DNA from: Saccharothrix luteola
GTDB lineage: Bacteria > Actinomycetota > Actinomycetes > Mycobacteriales > Pseudonocardiaceae
Length of the DNA: 64,000 bases
Assembly: GCF_020859565.1 (NCBI RefSeq)
Contig: NZ_JAJHUO010000035.1
Coordinates: 3,058-67,057, forward strand
Direction of reading: 5' to 3'
The position numbers and the translations under genes are program-made. Under the pieces are notes generated by a model. It had not been told where the DNA came from and ran no database searches. It saw only the letters and a program-made list of their open reading frames with translations. This document shows, piece after piece, positions 54,472 to 63,447 of the stretch. Positions within the stretch are counted from its first letter, which is position 1; the number at the start of each line of letters is the position of its first letter.

Positions 54472-55715
54472 CAGGCGCTCGTCACGTCCAGCGCGGCGTC
54501 GGCCGCGTCGAGCCGGGCGGCGACCTCGTCGCGCGAGGCGCCGGTGGCGATGGCGAACGCGATGCGGCCCCACACCGTGCCCTTGGGCGGGGGTGAGACG
54601 ACCGCGCCCGGCTGTGCGACCGTGACGACGCGGTCGATGCCCTCGGGCAGCTTGGCGGAGTCGAACGCCAGCGAGCCGAGCGTGGTGTCCTCCTCCTCGA
54701 CGTAGAAGAACCGGATGCCCGCCACGCGGTCGTGCGCGTGCGCGACGTCCACCGCGCCGCCGGTGGCCGCGCCCGCCGCGACCAGGCCCGGGTCGACGCC
54801 CGTGGCGAGCAGGCCGAGGTAGGGGATCATGTCGCCGCCGAGGCGGCCGTTGACCTCGATGACCTTGGGACCCTCGGCGGTCAGCATGTACTCGGCGTGC
54901 GTGATGCCGTCGGTGAAGCCCAACGCCTTGTGCGTCCGCTGGGCCACGTCGAGCAGCACGTCGTCGGTCAGCAGCGGGTCCGAGGCGTCCACGAAGTGGC
55001 CGATCTCCTCGGCGTACGGGTGGTAGCCGACTACCTTGCGGCCGACGAACAGCGGCGTCACGACACCGTCGCGCACCACCGAGTCGACGCTGATCTCCTC
55101 ACCCGACACGAACTCCTCGACCAGGATCGGCTGGTCGGTGTCGAACACCACCGGCTCCGGCCCGCGCGCCGCCTCGGTGAACGCGAAGTTCGCGCGCACC
55201 TCGTCCTCGTCGTGCACCTTGACCACGCCCAGGCTGGCGCCGAGACCGCGCGGCTTGAGGATCGCCGGGTACCCGACCTCGGCCGCCGCCGCCACCGCCT
55301 CGTCCACGGTCTTCACGGGGATCGACTCCGGCTGCGGCACGCCCGACGCCTTGAGCGCCGCCCGCGTGCCGCCCTTGTCGCGCAGGCGCCAGATCACGTC
55401 CGGGTCGCCGTTGCGCAGCCCTAAAGCCCGCGCGACGAACGCGGTCGCGTGGATGCGCACCTCGTCCCAGCACAGCACCCCGGAGAACGGCGTGCCGGCG
55501 TGGATCTCCGCCGCTGCCGCCGCCATGGCCGGCCCGTCGGTGGTGGAGGGCAGCACGGTCCAGCCGGACACGTACTCCTTCTCCCAGTCGGGCTCGGCGG
55601 TCAGGAACAGGTGCACCCGGTACTCCGCGCTGATCGAGCGCAGCAGGTACTCGCGGTACAACCGCATGCCGGTCGCGACCACGAGCAGCAGGGGCCGCTG
55701 GTCGGTGTTGCTCAT
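54471..55715 (-). CDS. ATP-grasp ligase (first in gene order from the left)
   Basis: 414 aa carboxylate-amine ligase of the ATP-grasp superfamily. ATP-binding region AAEVGYPAILKPRGLGASLGVVKV and ILVEEFVSGEEISVDSVV; metal/catalytic end HAEYMLTAEGPKVIEVNGRLGGD. Activates a carboxylate as acyl phosphate and joins it to an amine. Related to L-amino-acid ligases. Located in the biosynthetic operon between a CPA2 antiporter and the MFS exporter; probably forms one amide bond of the product. ATG overlaps the antiporter stop (ATGA). Confidence 0.85.
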   Translation of the reverse strand: MSNTDQRPLLLVVATGMRLYREYLLRSISAEYRVHLFLTAEPDWEKEYVSGWTVLPSTTDGPAMAAAAAEIHAGTPFSGVLCWDEVRIHATAFVARALGLRNGDPDVIWRLRDKGGTRAALKASGVPQPESIPVKTVDEAVAAAAEVGYPAILKPRGLGASLGVVKVHDEDEVRANFAFTEAARGPEPVVFDTDQPILVEEFVSGEEISVDSVVRDGVVTPLFVGRKVVGYHPYAEEIGHFVDASDPLLTDDVLLDVAQRTHKALGFTDGITHAEYMLTAEGPKVIEVNGRLGGDMIPYLGLLATGVDPGLVAAGAATGGAVDVAHAHDRVAGIRFFYVEEEDTTLGSLAFDSAKLPEGIDRVVTVAQPGAVVSPPPKGTVWGRIAFAIATGASRDEVAARLDAADAALDVTSA

Positions 55716-57028
55716 CGGGGCTCCACTCTCGATAGGACTTGCACACCGCCGAACGCCTTCTCGCGCTCGCGCTCCTCGTCGGTCACGGCGATCCGCCGTG
55801 CCGCGTACCGCAACGTCGGCGGCGCCATCAGCGACGTCACGACCGACACCAGCACCACGACCGTGTAAGCCTCGGTCGACAGCACCTCCAGCCGCAGGCC
55901 GACCAGCGCCACGATCACGCCGATGACACCGCGCGCGTTGAGCCCCGCGCCGAGCGCGAGACCTTCCCAGTGGCTGAGCCTGGCCAGCCGCGCGCCCGCG
56001 TAGGCGCCCGCGAACTTGCCGACCACGGCCAGCAGCAGCACGGCCAGCGCCGCGCCGAGCACGGCCGGGTGCCGCAGGGCCGTGAGGTCCATCCGCAGGC
56101 CCGCCGTCGCGAAGAACAGCGGCGCCAGCACGCCCATCACGAACGTCCGCAGCACCGTCAGCGGCTCACGGGCGACACCGCCGACCGACGAGATGACCAA
56201 GCCGCACACGAACGCCCCCAGCACCGGCTCGAGGTCCAAGGCGTGCGTGCCGGCGGCGGACGCTATCACCAGCAGCACGACCACCGCCACGGTCACCCCG
56301 GGATCACCGGAGCGCTCCGCGAGCCGCAACGCGCCGCGCGCCAAGGGCCGCACCGCGACCACGGCGAGCACGAGCACCACGGCCAGCGCGCCCAGCGACC
56401 ACGCCACGTGCCCGGCGGTCAGCCCGGCGCCGGCCATCCCGGACACCACGGCCAGCAGCGACCAGCCCACCACGTCGTCGACCGCGGCGGCGGTGACGGT
56501 GAGCTGCCCGATGTCGCGGTGCAGCAGGTTCATCTCCAGCAGCACCTTGGCGATCACCGGGATGGCGCTCACGCACACCGCCACCCCGAGGAACAGCGCG
56601 AAGACCTGCCGGTCCGCCGCCGGGCCGAGCATGGCGGCGGGCAGGAGGAACCCGGCGCCGACACCGAGCCCCAGCGGTATGAGCAGCCCTCCCGCGCCGA
56701 CCCAGGTGGCGGCCCGGCGCTGCCGGCGCACCAGACCGAGGTCGAGGTGCATGCCGGTGAACCCCACCAGCAGCAGCACGCCGAACTGGCCGACGGCGTC
56801 GAGCAGGTGCACCTGGGCCGGGTCGTCGAACACCGGGGCGAACGTGCCCAGCAGCGACGGCCCGAGCACCACCCCGGAGGCGAGTTCGCCGACGACGGCG
56901 GGCATCCCGAGCCGGACGGAGAGCCGCCCGAGGACGAGCGCCACCCCGAGCAGCACGGCGACCTGCACCAGGAACATGAGCAACGAATGCGCGCCGAGCG
57001 TGCTCGGCGGCGCGGCGGACAAGACCAC
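55712..57028 (-). CDS. CPA2-type cation/proton antiporter
   Basis: 438 aa, about twelve membrane helices. KefB/GerN-like Na_H_Exchanger domain with SVRLGMPAVVGELASGVVLGPSLLG, TAAAVDDVVGWSLLAVVSG (paired acidic residues in the membrane) and GLNARGVIGVIVALVGL. No TrkA-type regulatory domain at the C-terminus. Translationally coupled to the ATP-grasp gene, so part of the biosynthetic operon. It might export a product or balance ions for it; its role there is unclear. Confidence 0.85.
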   Translation of the reverse strand: MVLSAAPPSTLGAHSLLMFLVQVAVLLGVALVLGRLSVRLGMPAVVGELASGVVLGPSLLGTFAPVFDDPAQVHLLDAVGQFGVLLLVGFTGMHLDLGLVRRQRRAATWVGAGGLLIPLGLGVGAGFLLPAAMLGPAADRQVFALFLGVAVCVSAIPVIAKVLLEMNLLHRDIGQLTVTAAAVDDVVGWSLLAVVSGMAGAGLTAGHVAWSLGALAVVLVLAVVAVRPLARGALRLAERSGDPGVTVAVVVLLVIASAAGTHALDLEPVLGAFVCGLVISSVGGVAREPLTVLRTFVMGVLAPLFFATAGLRMDLTALRHPAVLGAALAVLLLAVVGKFAGAYAGARLARLSHWEGLALGAGLNARGVIGVIVALVGLRLEVLSTEAYTVVVLVSVVTSLMAPPTLRYAARRIAVTDEEREREKAFGGVQVLSRVEPR

Positions 57029-57094
57029 GGGCGAACCCCCTGTGAGCGGTGGAGAAACGGCACGGGGCCCGGTGCGGACCCCGTGCCGAGGGGA

Positions 57095-58894
57095 TCAGTC
57101 GCGGTAGTACCAGTTCTCGGGGTTGATCATCCCGTACGGGTTGATCGGCCCGAACCCGCCGAGCGTGTTGGCGACCTCGAACAGCCGGATCGGGAAGTTC
57201 GGCGTGAAGATGACCGGCACCTCGTTGGCGATGTAGTCCTGGTACTCGTAGAGCACGTCCAGGTCGTCGCTGGTGACGGTGCGCTCGATCAGCGCGTCGG
57301 CCTTCGGGTCGCTGTAGAAGCCGAAGTTGCCGCCCGCCTTGGTGGAGAACAGGATCTCGCCGGTCGGGTGGTGGTAGGCCCAGCCGCCGTTCCAGCAGCA
57401 CATCTCCCACGTGCACGGCGTGGTGGCGGTCGGCTCGCACGGCGCGTCCTCGGCCACGAGGATCGAGCCGTACACCTCCTGGAGCCGCAGCTCGATGCCC
57501 GCCTTCGCGGCGGCGTCGCGGAAGTTCTCCATCACCCGGGTCAGGGCAGGGCGGCCCTCGACGTAGCGCAGCAGGATCGACAGCTTCGTGCCCGCGGGGA
57601 TGCCCGCGCCCGCCTCGCCCGGACCCGTGCCCGGCCGCACGCACACCGCGGGCGTGACGCTGGTGTCCCAGCCGTTGGCCTCCAGCAGCGCCTTGGCGTT
57701 CTCGGGGGAGAACGGCAGCGGCCACGCGCCCTCGCGCTGGCGCGGCGAGACGTAGTCGGTCTTCGGGTACATCGGCACCGGGCCGTTCTGCCGGTACGCG
57801 TAGCCCTGGTAGATGTCGCGCACCGCCGTGTCCTGGTCCAAAGAGGACTGCAGCGCCTGGCGGATGTACGTCTGCGCGAACATCTTGCCGACCACGGTCG
57901 GGTTGTTGAAGTTCAGCGAGATGTACCGGATGCAGAACGCCGACTGCGGGAACATCGTGTACTCGGTCAACGGGTTCGGCCCGCCGACCACCGGGTCGAC
58001 CGCGGGCTCCGTGGCGAAGCTCAGCGGCAGGTAGCCGACCTGGATGCCGTTCTCGGCGTCCGGGCCCGCCTTCAGCATCTCGTACTGCTCCTCGTCGGAG
58101 AACGTCGGCACCTGGCGGAACTCGTCCAGGTACGGCTTGTTCGGCCCCGAGTAGTGCTCGTTGGGCACGAACGTGACCACGCCCTCCAGCGTGTAGCTCT
58201 TGAGCCGCCACGGGCCGCTCACGATGCTCCAGATGGGGCTGTCGGCCCACTTGGTGCGGTGGGCGTTGCCCTCGTCGACGATGTCGCCCTGCTGCGCCAT
58301 CAGGTACTGGTAGACCGCCTCGACGTCGGCGAGGTCGCCGGAGGCGTTCGCCGGGCCGGCCTCGGTGCGGTCCCACGCCTTGGGCAGCGGCGTGATCGTG
58401 CTGAGCTGGTTGTAGAGCACCCAGTGCTTGGAGTAGACCTTGTCGAAGGTGAAGAACACCTCGTCGTCGGCGACCTTGCCGTAGTCGGTGAGGTTGTCCG
58501 GGAAGTAGCCGGGCACGTACTCGCCGTACCGGGCGCCCTTGACCTTCATCAGGTTCACCCAGAACAGGACGTTCTCGGCGGACAGCGTCTCGCCGTTGGA
58601 CCACTTCCACGGCTTGACCTTGACCCGCACGGTCAGGCCGTCCTCGCTCCACACCGGCTCCTCGCCGATGCTCTGCGAGTAGTCCACGTTCGGGGTGCCG
58701 TCGCTGCCGAAGTAGTACAGCGTCCGGTACATCAGCGCCTGGAACTCCAGGATGTTGCGGGTGCCCATGCGCTCGGCGGGCGTGAACGGGAAGATCACGG
58801 CGGGCGGGAAGCCCGGCGCGCACGCCCACGTGACGACGCCGCCCTTGCGCGGCGTGCCCTCCTTGCGGGCGGTGATGGTGCTCGCGGAAGTCAT
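57095..58894 (-). CDS. SBP_bac_5-like (oligopeptide-binding) protein without signal peptide
   Basis: 599 aa, full family-5 solute-binding fold: KPWKWSNGETLSAENVLFWVNLM near the N-terminus, FVPNEHYSGPNKPYLDEF in the middle, and IANEVPVIFTPNFPIRLFEV at the C-terminus. Unlike transported members it starts directly with the mature-like sequence (GTPRKGGVVTWACAPGFPP), with no hydrophobic leader or lipobox. The frame upstream of ATG 58894 has none either. No ABC permease or ATPase genes accompany it. Lying inside a biosynthetic operon, it may be a cytoplasmic binding or enzyme-like protein rather than a transporter part. Confidence 0.82.
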   Translation of the reverse strand: MTSASTITARKEGTPRKGGVVTWACAPGFPPAVIFPFTPAERMGTRNILEFQALMYRTLYYFGSDGTPNVDYSQSIGEEPVWSEDGLTVRVKVKPWKWSNGETLSAENVLFWVNLMKVKGARYGEYVPGYFPDNLTDYGKVADDEVFFTFDKVYSKHWVLYNQLSTITPLPKAWDRTEAGPANASGDLADVEAVYQYLMAQQGDIVDEGNAHRTKWADSPIWSIVSGPWRLKSYTLEGVVTFVPNEHYSGPNKPYLDEFRQVPTFSDEEQYEMLKAGPDAENGIQVGYLPLSFATEPAVDPVVGGPNPLTEYTMFPQSAFCIRYISLNFNNPTVVGKMFAQTYIRQALQSSLDQDTAVRDIYQGYAYRQNGPVPMYPKTDYVSPRQREGAWPLPFSPENAKALLEANGWDTSVTPAVCVRPGTGPGEAGAGIPAGTKLSILLRYVEGRPALTRVMENFRDAAAKAGIELRLQEVYGSILVAEDAPCEPTATTPCTWEMCCWNGGWAYHHPTGEILFSTKAGGNFGFYSDPKADALIERTVTSDDLDVLYEYQDYIANEVPVIFTPNFPIRLFEVANTLGGFGPINPYGMINPENWYYRD

Positions 58895-58916
58895 GGCTGC
58901 TCGTCGGCCTCTCGGG

Positions 58917-59264
58917 TCAGTTCGCGGTCTGAGCGGGGATTTCCTCGATGGTCGAGACGCCGGACGCGGCGTGCTCGCCGAAGCGCTCCCACACCTCGTC
59001 GAGGCGGATGCGGCCGTCTTCCAGCACCTTCGGCGTGCTGCGGCAGTGCCCGGAGATGACCTGGCCGTCGTCGAGGACCATGCAGTAGGCGAAGTCGAGG
59101 GCGCCGTCGGGCTTCGCGGTGCCGGTCAGCGCGCCGCGGCGGGCCTTGCCGCCGAGGAACTCGCCCCAGAGCAGGTCGCCGTCCTGGTGGTACACGGCGA
59201 CCCGGCTCTCCTCGGGGCCACCACCGGTGACCGGGTGGAACCTCTTGCCGTCGTAATTGATCAT
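58917..59264 (-). CDS. Small conserved protein, unknown function
   Basis: 115 aa. INYDGKRFHPV start, HQDGDLLWGEFLGG, DFAYCMVLDDGQVISGHCRSTPKVLEDGRIRLDE. All-beta character; related proteins are often loosely named N-acetylglutamate synthase, without basis I can see (no GNAT motif). ATG overlaps the stop of the guanidine hydrolase gene (ATGA), so strictly co-expressed with it. Confidence 0.7.
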   Translation of the reverse strand: MINYDGKRFHPVTGGGPEESRVAVYHQDGDLLWGEFLGGKARRGALTGTAKPDGALDFAYCMVLDDGQVISGHCRSTPKVLEDGRIRLDEVWERFGEHAASGVSTIEEIPAQTAN

Positions 59265-60091
59265 CGAGCTGGCTCCCCACGCAGTTCGAGCGTGCAGCAC
59301 TTCGCGCTGCCGCCGGATTTGAGAAGTTCGGACAGGTCGACACCAATGGGCGTGAAACCCCGGTCGGCGAGCTGGTCGGCCAGGTGGGTGGCCTCCTGCG
59401 CCAGCAGGACGTGCTTGCCGTCGCTGACGGCGTTGAGGCCGAACACCTCGGCGTCGTGGTCGCCGGCGATCACGGCGTCGGGGTACAGGGAGCGCAGCAC
59501 GCCCCTGCTCCACGTCGAGAACGCCTCGGGGTAGTACATGATCAGGTCGTCGTCCAGCACCGCCAGCGCGGTGTCCAGGTGGTAGAACCGCGGGTCGACC
59601 AGGTCGAGCGTCACGACCTCGCGCCGGAAGAACCGGGCCGCCTCCACGTGCGAGCGCTGGTCGGTGCGGAAGCCCGTGCCCGCCAGGATCCGGTCGCCCA
59701 CCAGCAGGTAGTCGCCCTCGCCCTCGTTCACCCAGAACGCCTCGTGAGTGCGGAAGCCGTGCTCGCGGAACCACTCCAGGTACGCCGGCCCCTCAGCCTC
59801 GCGCTGGCGGAACCGGAACCGCGCCGACAGCACCCGGCCGTCCACCACGGTCGCGCCGTTCGCGGCGAACACCATGTCCGGCAGCCCGGGCTCGGGCTCG
59901 ATCAGCTCGACGTCGTGGCCGAGGTCGAGGTACAGCGACCGCAGCCGGCTCCACTGGAGCAGGGCGATGGACGCGTCGGTCGGCTTCTCGGGGTTCATCC
60001 ACGGGTTGATGGAGTAGGAGACGTCGAAGTGCTCCGGCGGGCACATCAGGTACCTGCGGCGGCGCGCGGTGCGTTGCTCGGGCTCGGACAC
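59261..60091 (-). CDS. DDAH/arginine-deiminase-family hydrolase (dimethylargininase-like)
   Basis: 276 aa from GTG 60091 (GAGAGGA upstream). Guanidine-modifying superfamily: LMCPPEHFDVSYSINPWM, GLPDMVFAANGA, GEGDYLL, the His region DPRFYHLDTALAVLDD, and the catalytic Cys near the C-terminus in SGGSAKCCTLELR. Members hydrolyse or transfer the amidino group of arginine derivatives. In this operon it could make ornithine/citrulline-type precursor from a substituted arginine, or act on a guanidino intermediate (inference). Confidence 0.85.
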   Translation of the reverse strand: MSEPEQRTARRRRYLMCPPEHFDVSYSINPWMNPEKPTDASIALLQWSRLRSLYLDLGHDVELIEPEPGLPDMVFAANGATVVDGRVLSARFRFRQREAEGPAYLEWFREHGFRTHEAFWVNEGEGDYLLVGDRILAGTGFRTDQRSHVEAARFFRREVVTLDLVDPRFYHLDTALAVLDDDLIMYYPEAFSTWSRGVLRSLYPDAVIAGDHDAEVFGLNAVSDGKHVLLAQEATHLADQLADRGFTPIGVDLSELLKSGGSAKCCTLELRGEPAR

Positions 60092-60173
60092 GGCGGTGGA
60101 GTCCTCTCTGGCCGGTGGCGCCACCGGTCCGCCACATGTGACGCGGAGGGCCGGCGACGCCTGCGGTGTGGCG

Positions 60174-61415
60174 CTACTGGAAATCGACCTCGATCTTGGC
60201 TGCGTAGTCGTTCATCAGGGCGAAAGCGTCGGCCTCCGACGTGCCGGTGGCGCCGAGGAAGCCGATGATCGTGTTGCCGTCCGGCGGGCGCTTGACCACG
60301 TCGCCGGGCCGTGCGGTGATCTTGAGCAGGAACACGCGGTCCGAAGTGGACACCTCTTCGGGCACGCGCACCTCGCGCACCACGCCCGCGTCGGAGATCA
60401 GGCACATCGCGGCGATGTGCGTGCCGGTGGGCCGGAAGTGGCGGACGTTCGGCCGCCGCCCCGCGCCGATGTCCACCACGGCGGCGATCGGGTCGTGCTC
60501 GGCGGTGATGCGGGCGATCATGTCGAGCCCGCCGCCGCCGACCCGCGCCGCGATCTCCAGTAGGTAGGGCTTGCCCTGGTGGAAGCGGACCTCGGCGTGC
60601 ATCACGCTGTTCGTGAGGCCTTGCGCCAACGCGCCCGCCGTGACGACCTCGTGCACGGCCGCCAGGTCCTCCGGGCTCATCGACGTCGGCGCGTGGTGCA
60701 CGTCGTCGTCGAACGTCCCGCCCTCGGCGGTGATGCGGTCCACCACCGACCCGAGGTACACCTCGCCGTCCCACGCGACGGCTTCCATCAGGTACTCCTT
60801 GCCGTCCAGGAAGGACTCGACGAGCAGCCCGTTGGGGCCCAGGTCGATCCCGTCCGCCTCGGAGTTCGCCCAGAACAGGTCCTGGATGCCCTGCGCGGCC
60901 TGCTCGTAGTGCTCGGTGAGCTCGGCGTCGTCGTCGCAGCGGAACACGAAGTGGCTGCCCGCGCCCAACGTCGGCTTGACGATCACGGGGTAGCCGAACT
61001 CGTCCGCCGCCGCCTTCGCCTCGGCCAGCGAGGTGACGAAGCGGAAACCGGGGATCGGCGCGCCGGCCTTCTCGTGCGCCTGCCGCATCAGGTACTTGTT
61101 GCGGCTGTTCAGCGCCGCCTCGACGCCGATGCCGGGCAGGCCGAGCGCCTCGGCGATCGCCGCGACCGCCACCACGGCCGCCTCGGAGAAGGTGATCACG
61201 CCGTCGAACGCCTCGGTGGCGTGCCACTGCTTGGCGGTGGCGATCATCTCGTCGATGTTCTTCGACCCCACCAGGCGGTAGTGGTCGGCGGGCCAGAAGT
61301 CCTCGGTGCCCTCGCCGTTGAGCACGTACAGGTCCACGCCCAGGTCCTGCACCTGCCGGTAGCGCGAGTGGTAGTACTCGAGGTACTGGCGGGTCTCGAT
61401 GGTCAGCAGCTTCAC
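60174..61415 (-). CDS. ATP-grasp ligase (second copy)
   Basis: 413 aa, L-amino-acid-ligase-like ATP-grasp enzyme: GVEAALNSRNKYLMRQA, EFGYPVIVKPTLGAGSHFVF, LVESFLDGKEYLMEAV, SVMHAEVRFHQGKPYLLEIAARVGGGG. Probably joins an amino acid carboxylate to the hydrazine-bearing amino acid, or elongates it. Distinct in sequence from the other ATP-grasp at 54471, so not a duplicate. 13 bases downstream of the MetRS-like gene; 82-base gap follows. Confidence 0.85.
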   Translation of the reverse strand: MKLLTIETRQYLEYYHSRYRQVQDLGVDLYVLNGEGTEDFWPADHYRLVGSKNIDEMIATAKQWHATEAFDGVITFSEAAVVAVAAIAEALGLPGIGVEAALNSRNKYLMRQAHEKAGAPIPGFRFVTSLAEAKAAADEFGYPVIVKPTLGAGSHFVFRCDDDAELTEHYEQAAQGIQDLFWANSEADGIDLGPNGLLVESFLDGKEYLMEAVAWDGEVYLGSVVDRITAEGGTFDDDVHHAPTSMSPEDLAAVHEVVTAGALAQGLTNSVMHAEVRFHQGKPYLLEIAARVGGGGLDMIARITAEHDPIAAVVDIGAGRRPNVRHFRPTGTHIAAMCLISDAGVVREVRVPEEVSTSDRVFLLKITARPGDVVKRPPDGNTIIGFLGATGTSEADAFALMNDYAAKIEVDFQ

Positions 61416-61428
61416 GGTGCGTCGCCTC

Positions 61429-63060
61429 CTAGCTCACGCCGTCGAGGGCCGCGTGCTGCTCGGCCGGCGCGTGCGTGCCGGGCAGCGACGGGAACCGGAA
61501 CGGCCGGATCTCGGCCGGCATGTCGTCGCCGATGGTCAGGTCGACGCCCTGCGCGGACACGTCGGCCGCGACGTCGACCAGGATCGGCGCGGCGCACGCG
61601 AGCAGCGTGCGCGCTTCCAGCAGCAGGTCGCCGGGCTGCGTCGGCGCCTTGCCGTTGCGGCGGTGGTCCACCGCGTCGGCCAGCGCCCGCAGCCGCCCGA
61701 GCTGCGTCACGATCGTCTCCGCGGCGCGGCCCATGCTGAACCCGGGCAGGTCGTAGCACAGCCGGAACCGCTTGAGCACGGTCGCCGCGCGCCAGCGCCC
61801 GGCCTCGGTGGTGGCCAGCGGGCGGGTGCCGTCCACCCCGACCATGGCCAGCGCGATGGCCTCGGCCAACTCGTTCCACGGCGTGATCAGGCGGCGCGTG
61901 GTCGTCGAGTGCAGGGCGTCGCGGGTGAAGTTCGCCCGCTGGAACTCGGGACCGGTCAGCGCCAGGTAGAACCGCACCAGGTCGCGCGGCACCTCCGCCA
62001 GCAGGTCCGCGCTCCAGATCAGGTGGTTGCGGCTGGTGGAGAACTTCTCGCCGTCCAGGTCGTAGAACTCGTTGCAGACGTTGGACTCCGGCGTCGTGTA
62101 CTTGTCGCCGTGCGCGAGCAGCATCACCAGGTCGACCAGGCCCCAGTGGTAGACGTTGTCGAAGCCGTGGAAGTACACGAGCTCCGCGTCGTGGTCGGCG
62201 CGCCAGAGCTCGTCGACCCCCGCCGTGGGGCGGCCCAGCTGCGTCGCCGTCCACCACGTGGCGTACATCGAGGCGGGCATCGCCTCGACCCACGGGTAGA
62301 CGATCTGGCCGGGGGTCTCCGGGAACGGCGCGGCGATGCCCCACGTGCCGGGGATCGTCACCGGGATGTCCGGCAGCGGCTTGGACAGCAGCTCGCTGAT
62401 CAGCTGCCGCGCGTGCGGTCGCCAGCGGGGCGTGCGCGCCGCGTAGTAGGACGTGAGCCGCTCGCGGTAGTCCTCCATCGGCAGCACGAGGATCTCGCAC
62501 TCCCGGTACACCACGGTGTCGCTCGGGTCGATGGTGTACTTCGGGTCGAGCAGCTCGTCGAAGTTGTTCGGGTGGCCGCAGTTCTCGCACGCGCCGCCGC
62601 AGCTGCCGGCCAGGCACGACGGACACGTGCCGGTGACGAGGCCGTCGTAGAGGAACGCGCCCGCGTTGCGCGCGTAGGGCAGCTGCACCTTGCGGAGGTG
62701 GAACCGGCCGGCGGCGTGCAGCTCCTTGAGGAAGTCCAGCACCGTCGTGCGGTACCGGTCGTCGATCGGCGGCAGGCCCGGCATCAGCGTGCCCATCGCG
62801 TCGAGCGACCGCTCGATCTTCGCCATCGACGTCCGCACCAGCTCGTCGGGCGCCAGGCCGCGCCGGTGCGCGGTGGACACCACGTAGCTCTGGCTGTCGT
62901 CGGTGCACGTCGTGTAGAGCACCTGTCGACCGGTGGCGCGCAGGTAGCGCGCGTACACGTCGCCGCCCAGGTACGGGCCCGACATGTGACCGACGTGCAG
63001 GTCGCCGTTCGACGTGGGCGTCGCGGCGACGACGATCGCCGGTCGGGAACGGGTCGTCAC
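61429..63060 (-). CDS. MetRS-like protein, probable aminoacyl-transferring half of a hydrazine synthetase
   Basis: 543 aa from GTG 63060, whose GTGA overlaps the cupin stop. Class I aaRS fold of methionyl-tRNA synthetase type: HIGH-like motif HVGH at 22-25, a zinc-binding insert with Cys146, 149, 158 and 161, KMSKS-like KFSTS at 339-343, then a shortened helical anticodon-binding-like domain. A second, housekeeping MetRS is expected elsewhere. In known hydrazine synthetases a MetRS-like domain fused to a cupin loads an amino acid onto N6-hydroxylysine and the cupin rearranges it to the N-N product. Here the two parts are separate, adjacent and translationally coupled, with an N-hydroxylase next to them. 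Confidence 0.88.
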   Translation of the reverse strand: MTTRSRPAIVVAATPTSNGDLHVGHMSGPYLGGDVYARYLRATGRQVLYTTCTDDSQSYVVSTAHRRGLAPDELVRTSMAKIERSLDAMGTLMPGLPPIDDRYRTTVLDFLKELHAAGRFHLRKVQLPYARNAGAFLYDGLVTGTCPSCLAGSCGGACENCGHPNNFDELLDPKYTIDPSDTVVYRECEILVLPMEDYRERLTSYYAARTPRWRPHARQLISELLSKPLPDIPVTIPGTWGIAAPFPETPGQIVYPWVEAMPASMYATWWTATQLGRPTAGVDELWRADHDAELVYFHGFDNVYHWGLVDLVMLLAHGDKYTTPESNVCNEFYDLDGEKFSTSRNHLIWSADLLAEVPRDLVRFYLALTGPEFQRANFTRDALHSTTTRRLITPWNELAEAIALAMVGVDGTRPLATTEAGRWRAATVLKRFRLCYDLPGFSMGRAAETIVTQLGRLRALADAVDHRRNGKAPTQPGDLLLEARTLLACAAPILVDVAADVSAQGVDLTIGDDMPAEIRPFRFPSLPGTHAPAEQHAALDGVS

Positions 63061-63428
63061 GAGGCGGCTCCCTCGTGGCGGGCGGCGAACTTCCCGGCCA
63101 GCTCGGCGTCCCACCAGATCGCGTAGAACTGGAAGTCCTCGGCGCCCTTGTTGACGACCTGGTGCTTCTCGTGCGGCGTGAAGTGCACGACGTCACCGGC
63201 CTTGAACGGCGTGGCGCCCGCCTGCGTGATGATCTCGGCCTCACCGGTCATGGCGACCCAGATCTCGTACTCGTGGTGGCCGTGGGCGCCCGACTCGGCG
63301 CCGGGGCGCACCACGCACCACGAGCCCTCGAACGGCGCGTTGACCAGGTCCCACGGCATCAGGCGCTGGGCGTCCAGGCCGTTGTCGAGTTTGAGGTTGT
63401 CCCGGTCCAGGGGGCGGATTTCCATCAT
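63057..63428 (-). CDS. Cupin protein, probable N-N bond-forming half of a hydrazine synthetase
   Basis: 123 aa single-domain cupin. Metal-ligand motif HGHHEYE (His49, His51 or His52, Glu55) and His89 (second motif). AGAGGAG ribosome site before ATG 63428; ATG 63425 is alternative. Lies directly between an N-hydroxylating monooxygenase and the MetRS-like gene, and overlaps the latter by four bases. By analogy with cupin-MetRS fusions it would catalyse rearrangement of the O-aminoacyl N-hydroxy-amino acid to a hydrazine (inference from context). Confidence 0.88.
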   Translation of the reverse strand: MMEIRPLDRDNLKLDNGLDAQRLMPWDLVNAPFEGSWCVVRPGAESGAHGHHEYEIWVAMTGEAEIITQAGATPFKAGDVVHFTPHEKHQVVNKGAEDFQFYAIWWDAELAGKFAARHEGAAS

Positions 63429-63447
63429 GGTGACGACTCCTCTCGGG

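Noticed and set aside
58917..59264. N-acetylglutamate synthase
   Set aside because: No GNAT acetyl-CoA motif is visible and the protein is too short. Left as unknown.
61429..63060. Housekeeping methionyl-tRNA synthetase
   Set aside because: Context (coupled to a cupin and next to an N-hydroxylase), variant KFSTS motif and shortened C-terminal domain point to a biosynthetic paralogue, though a genome check is needed.
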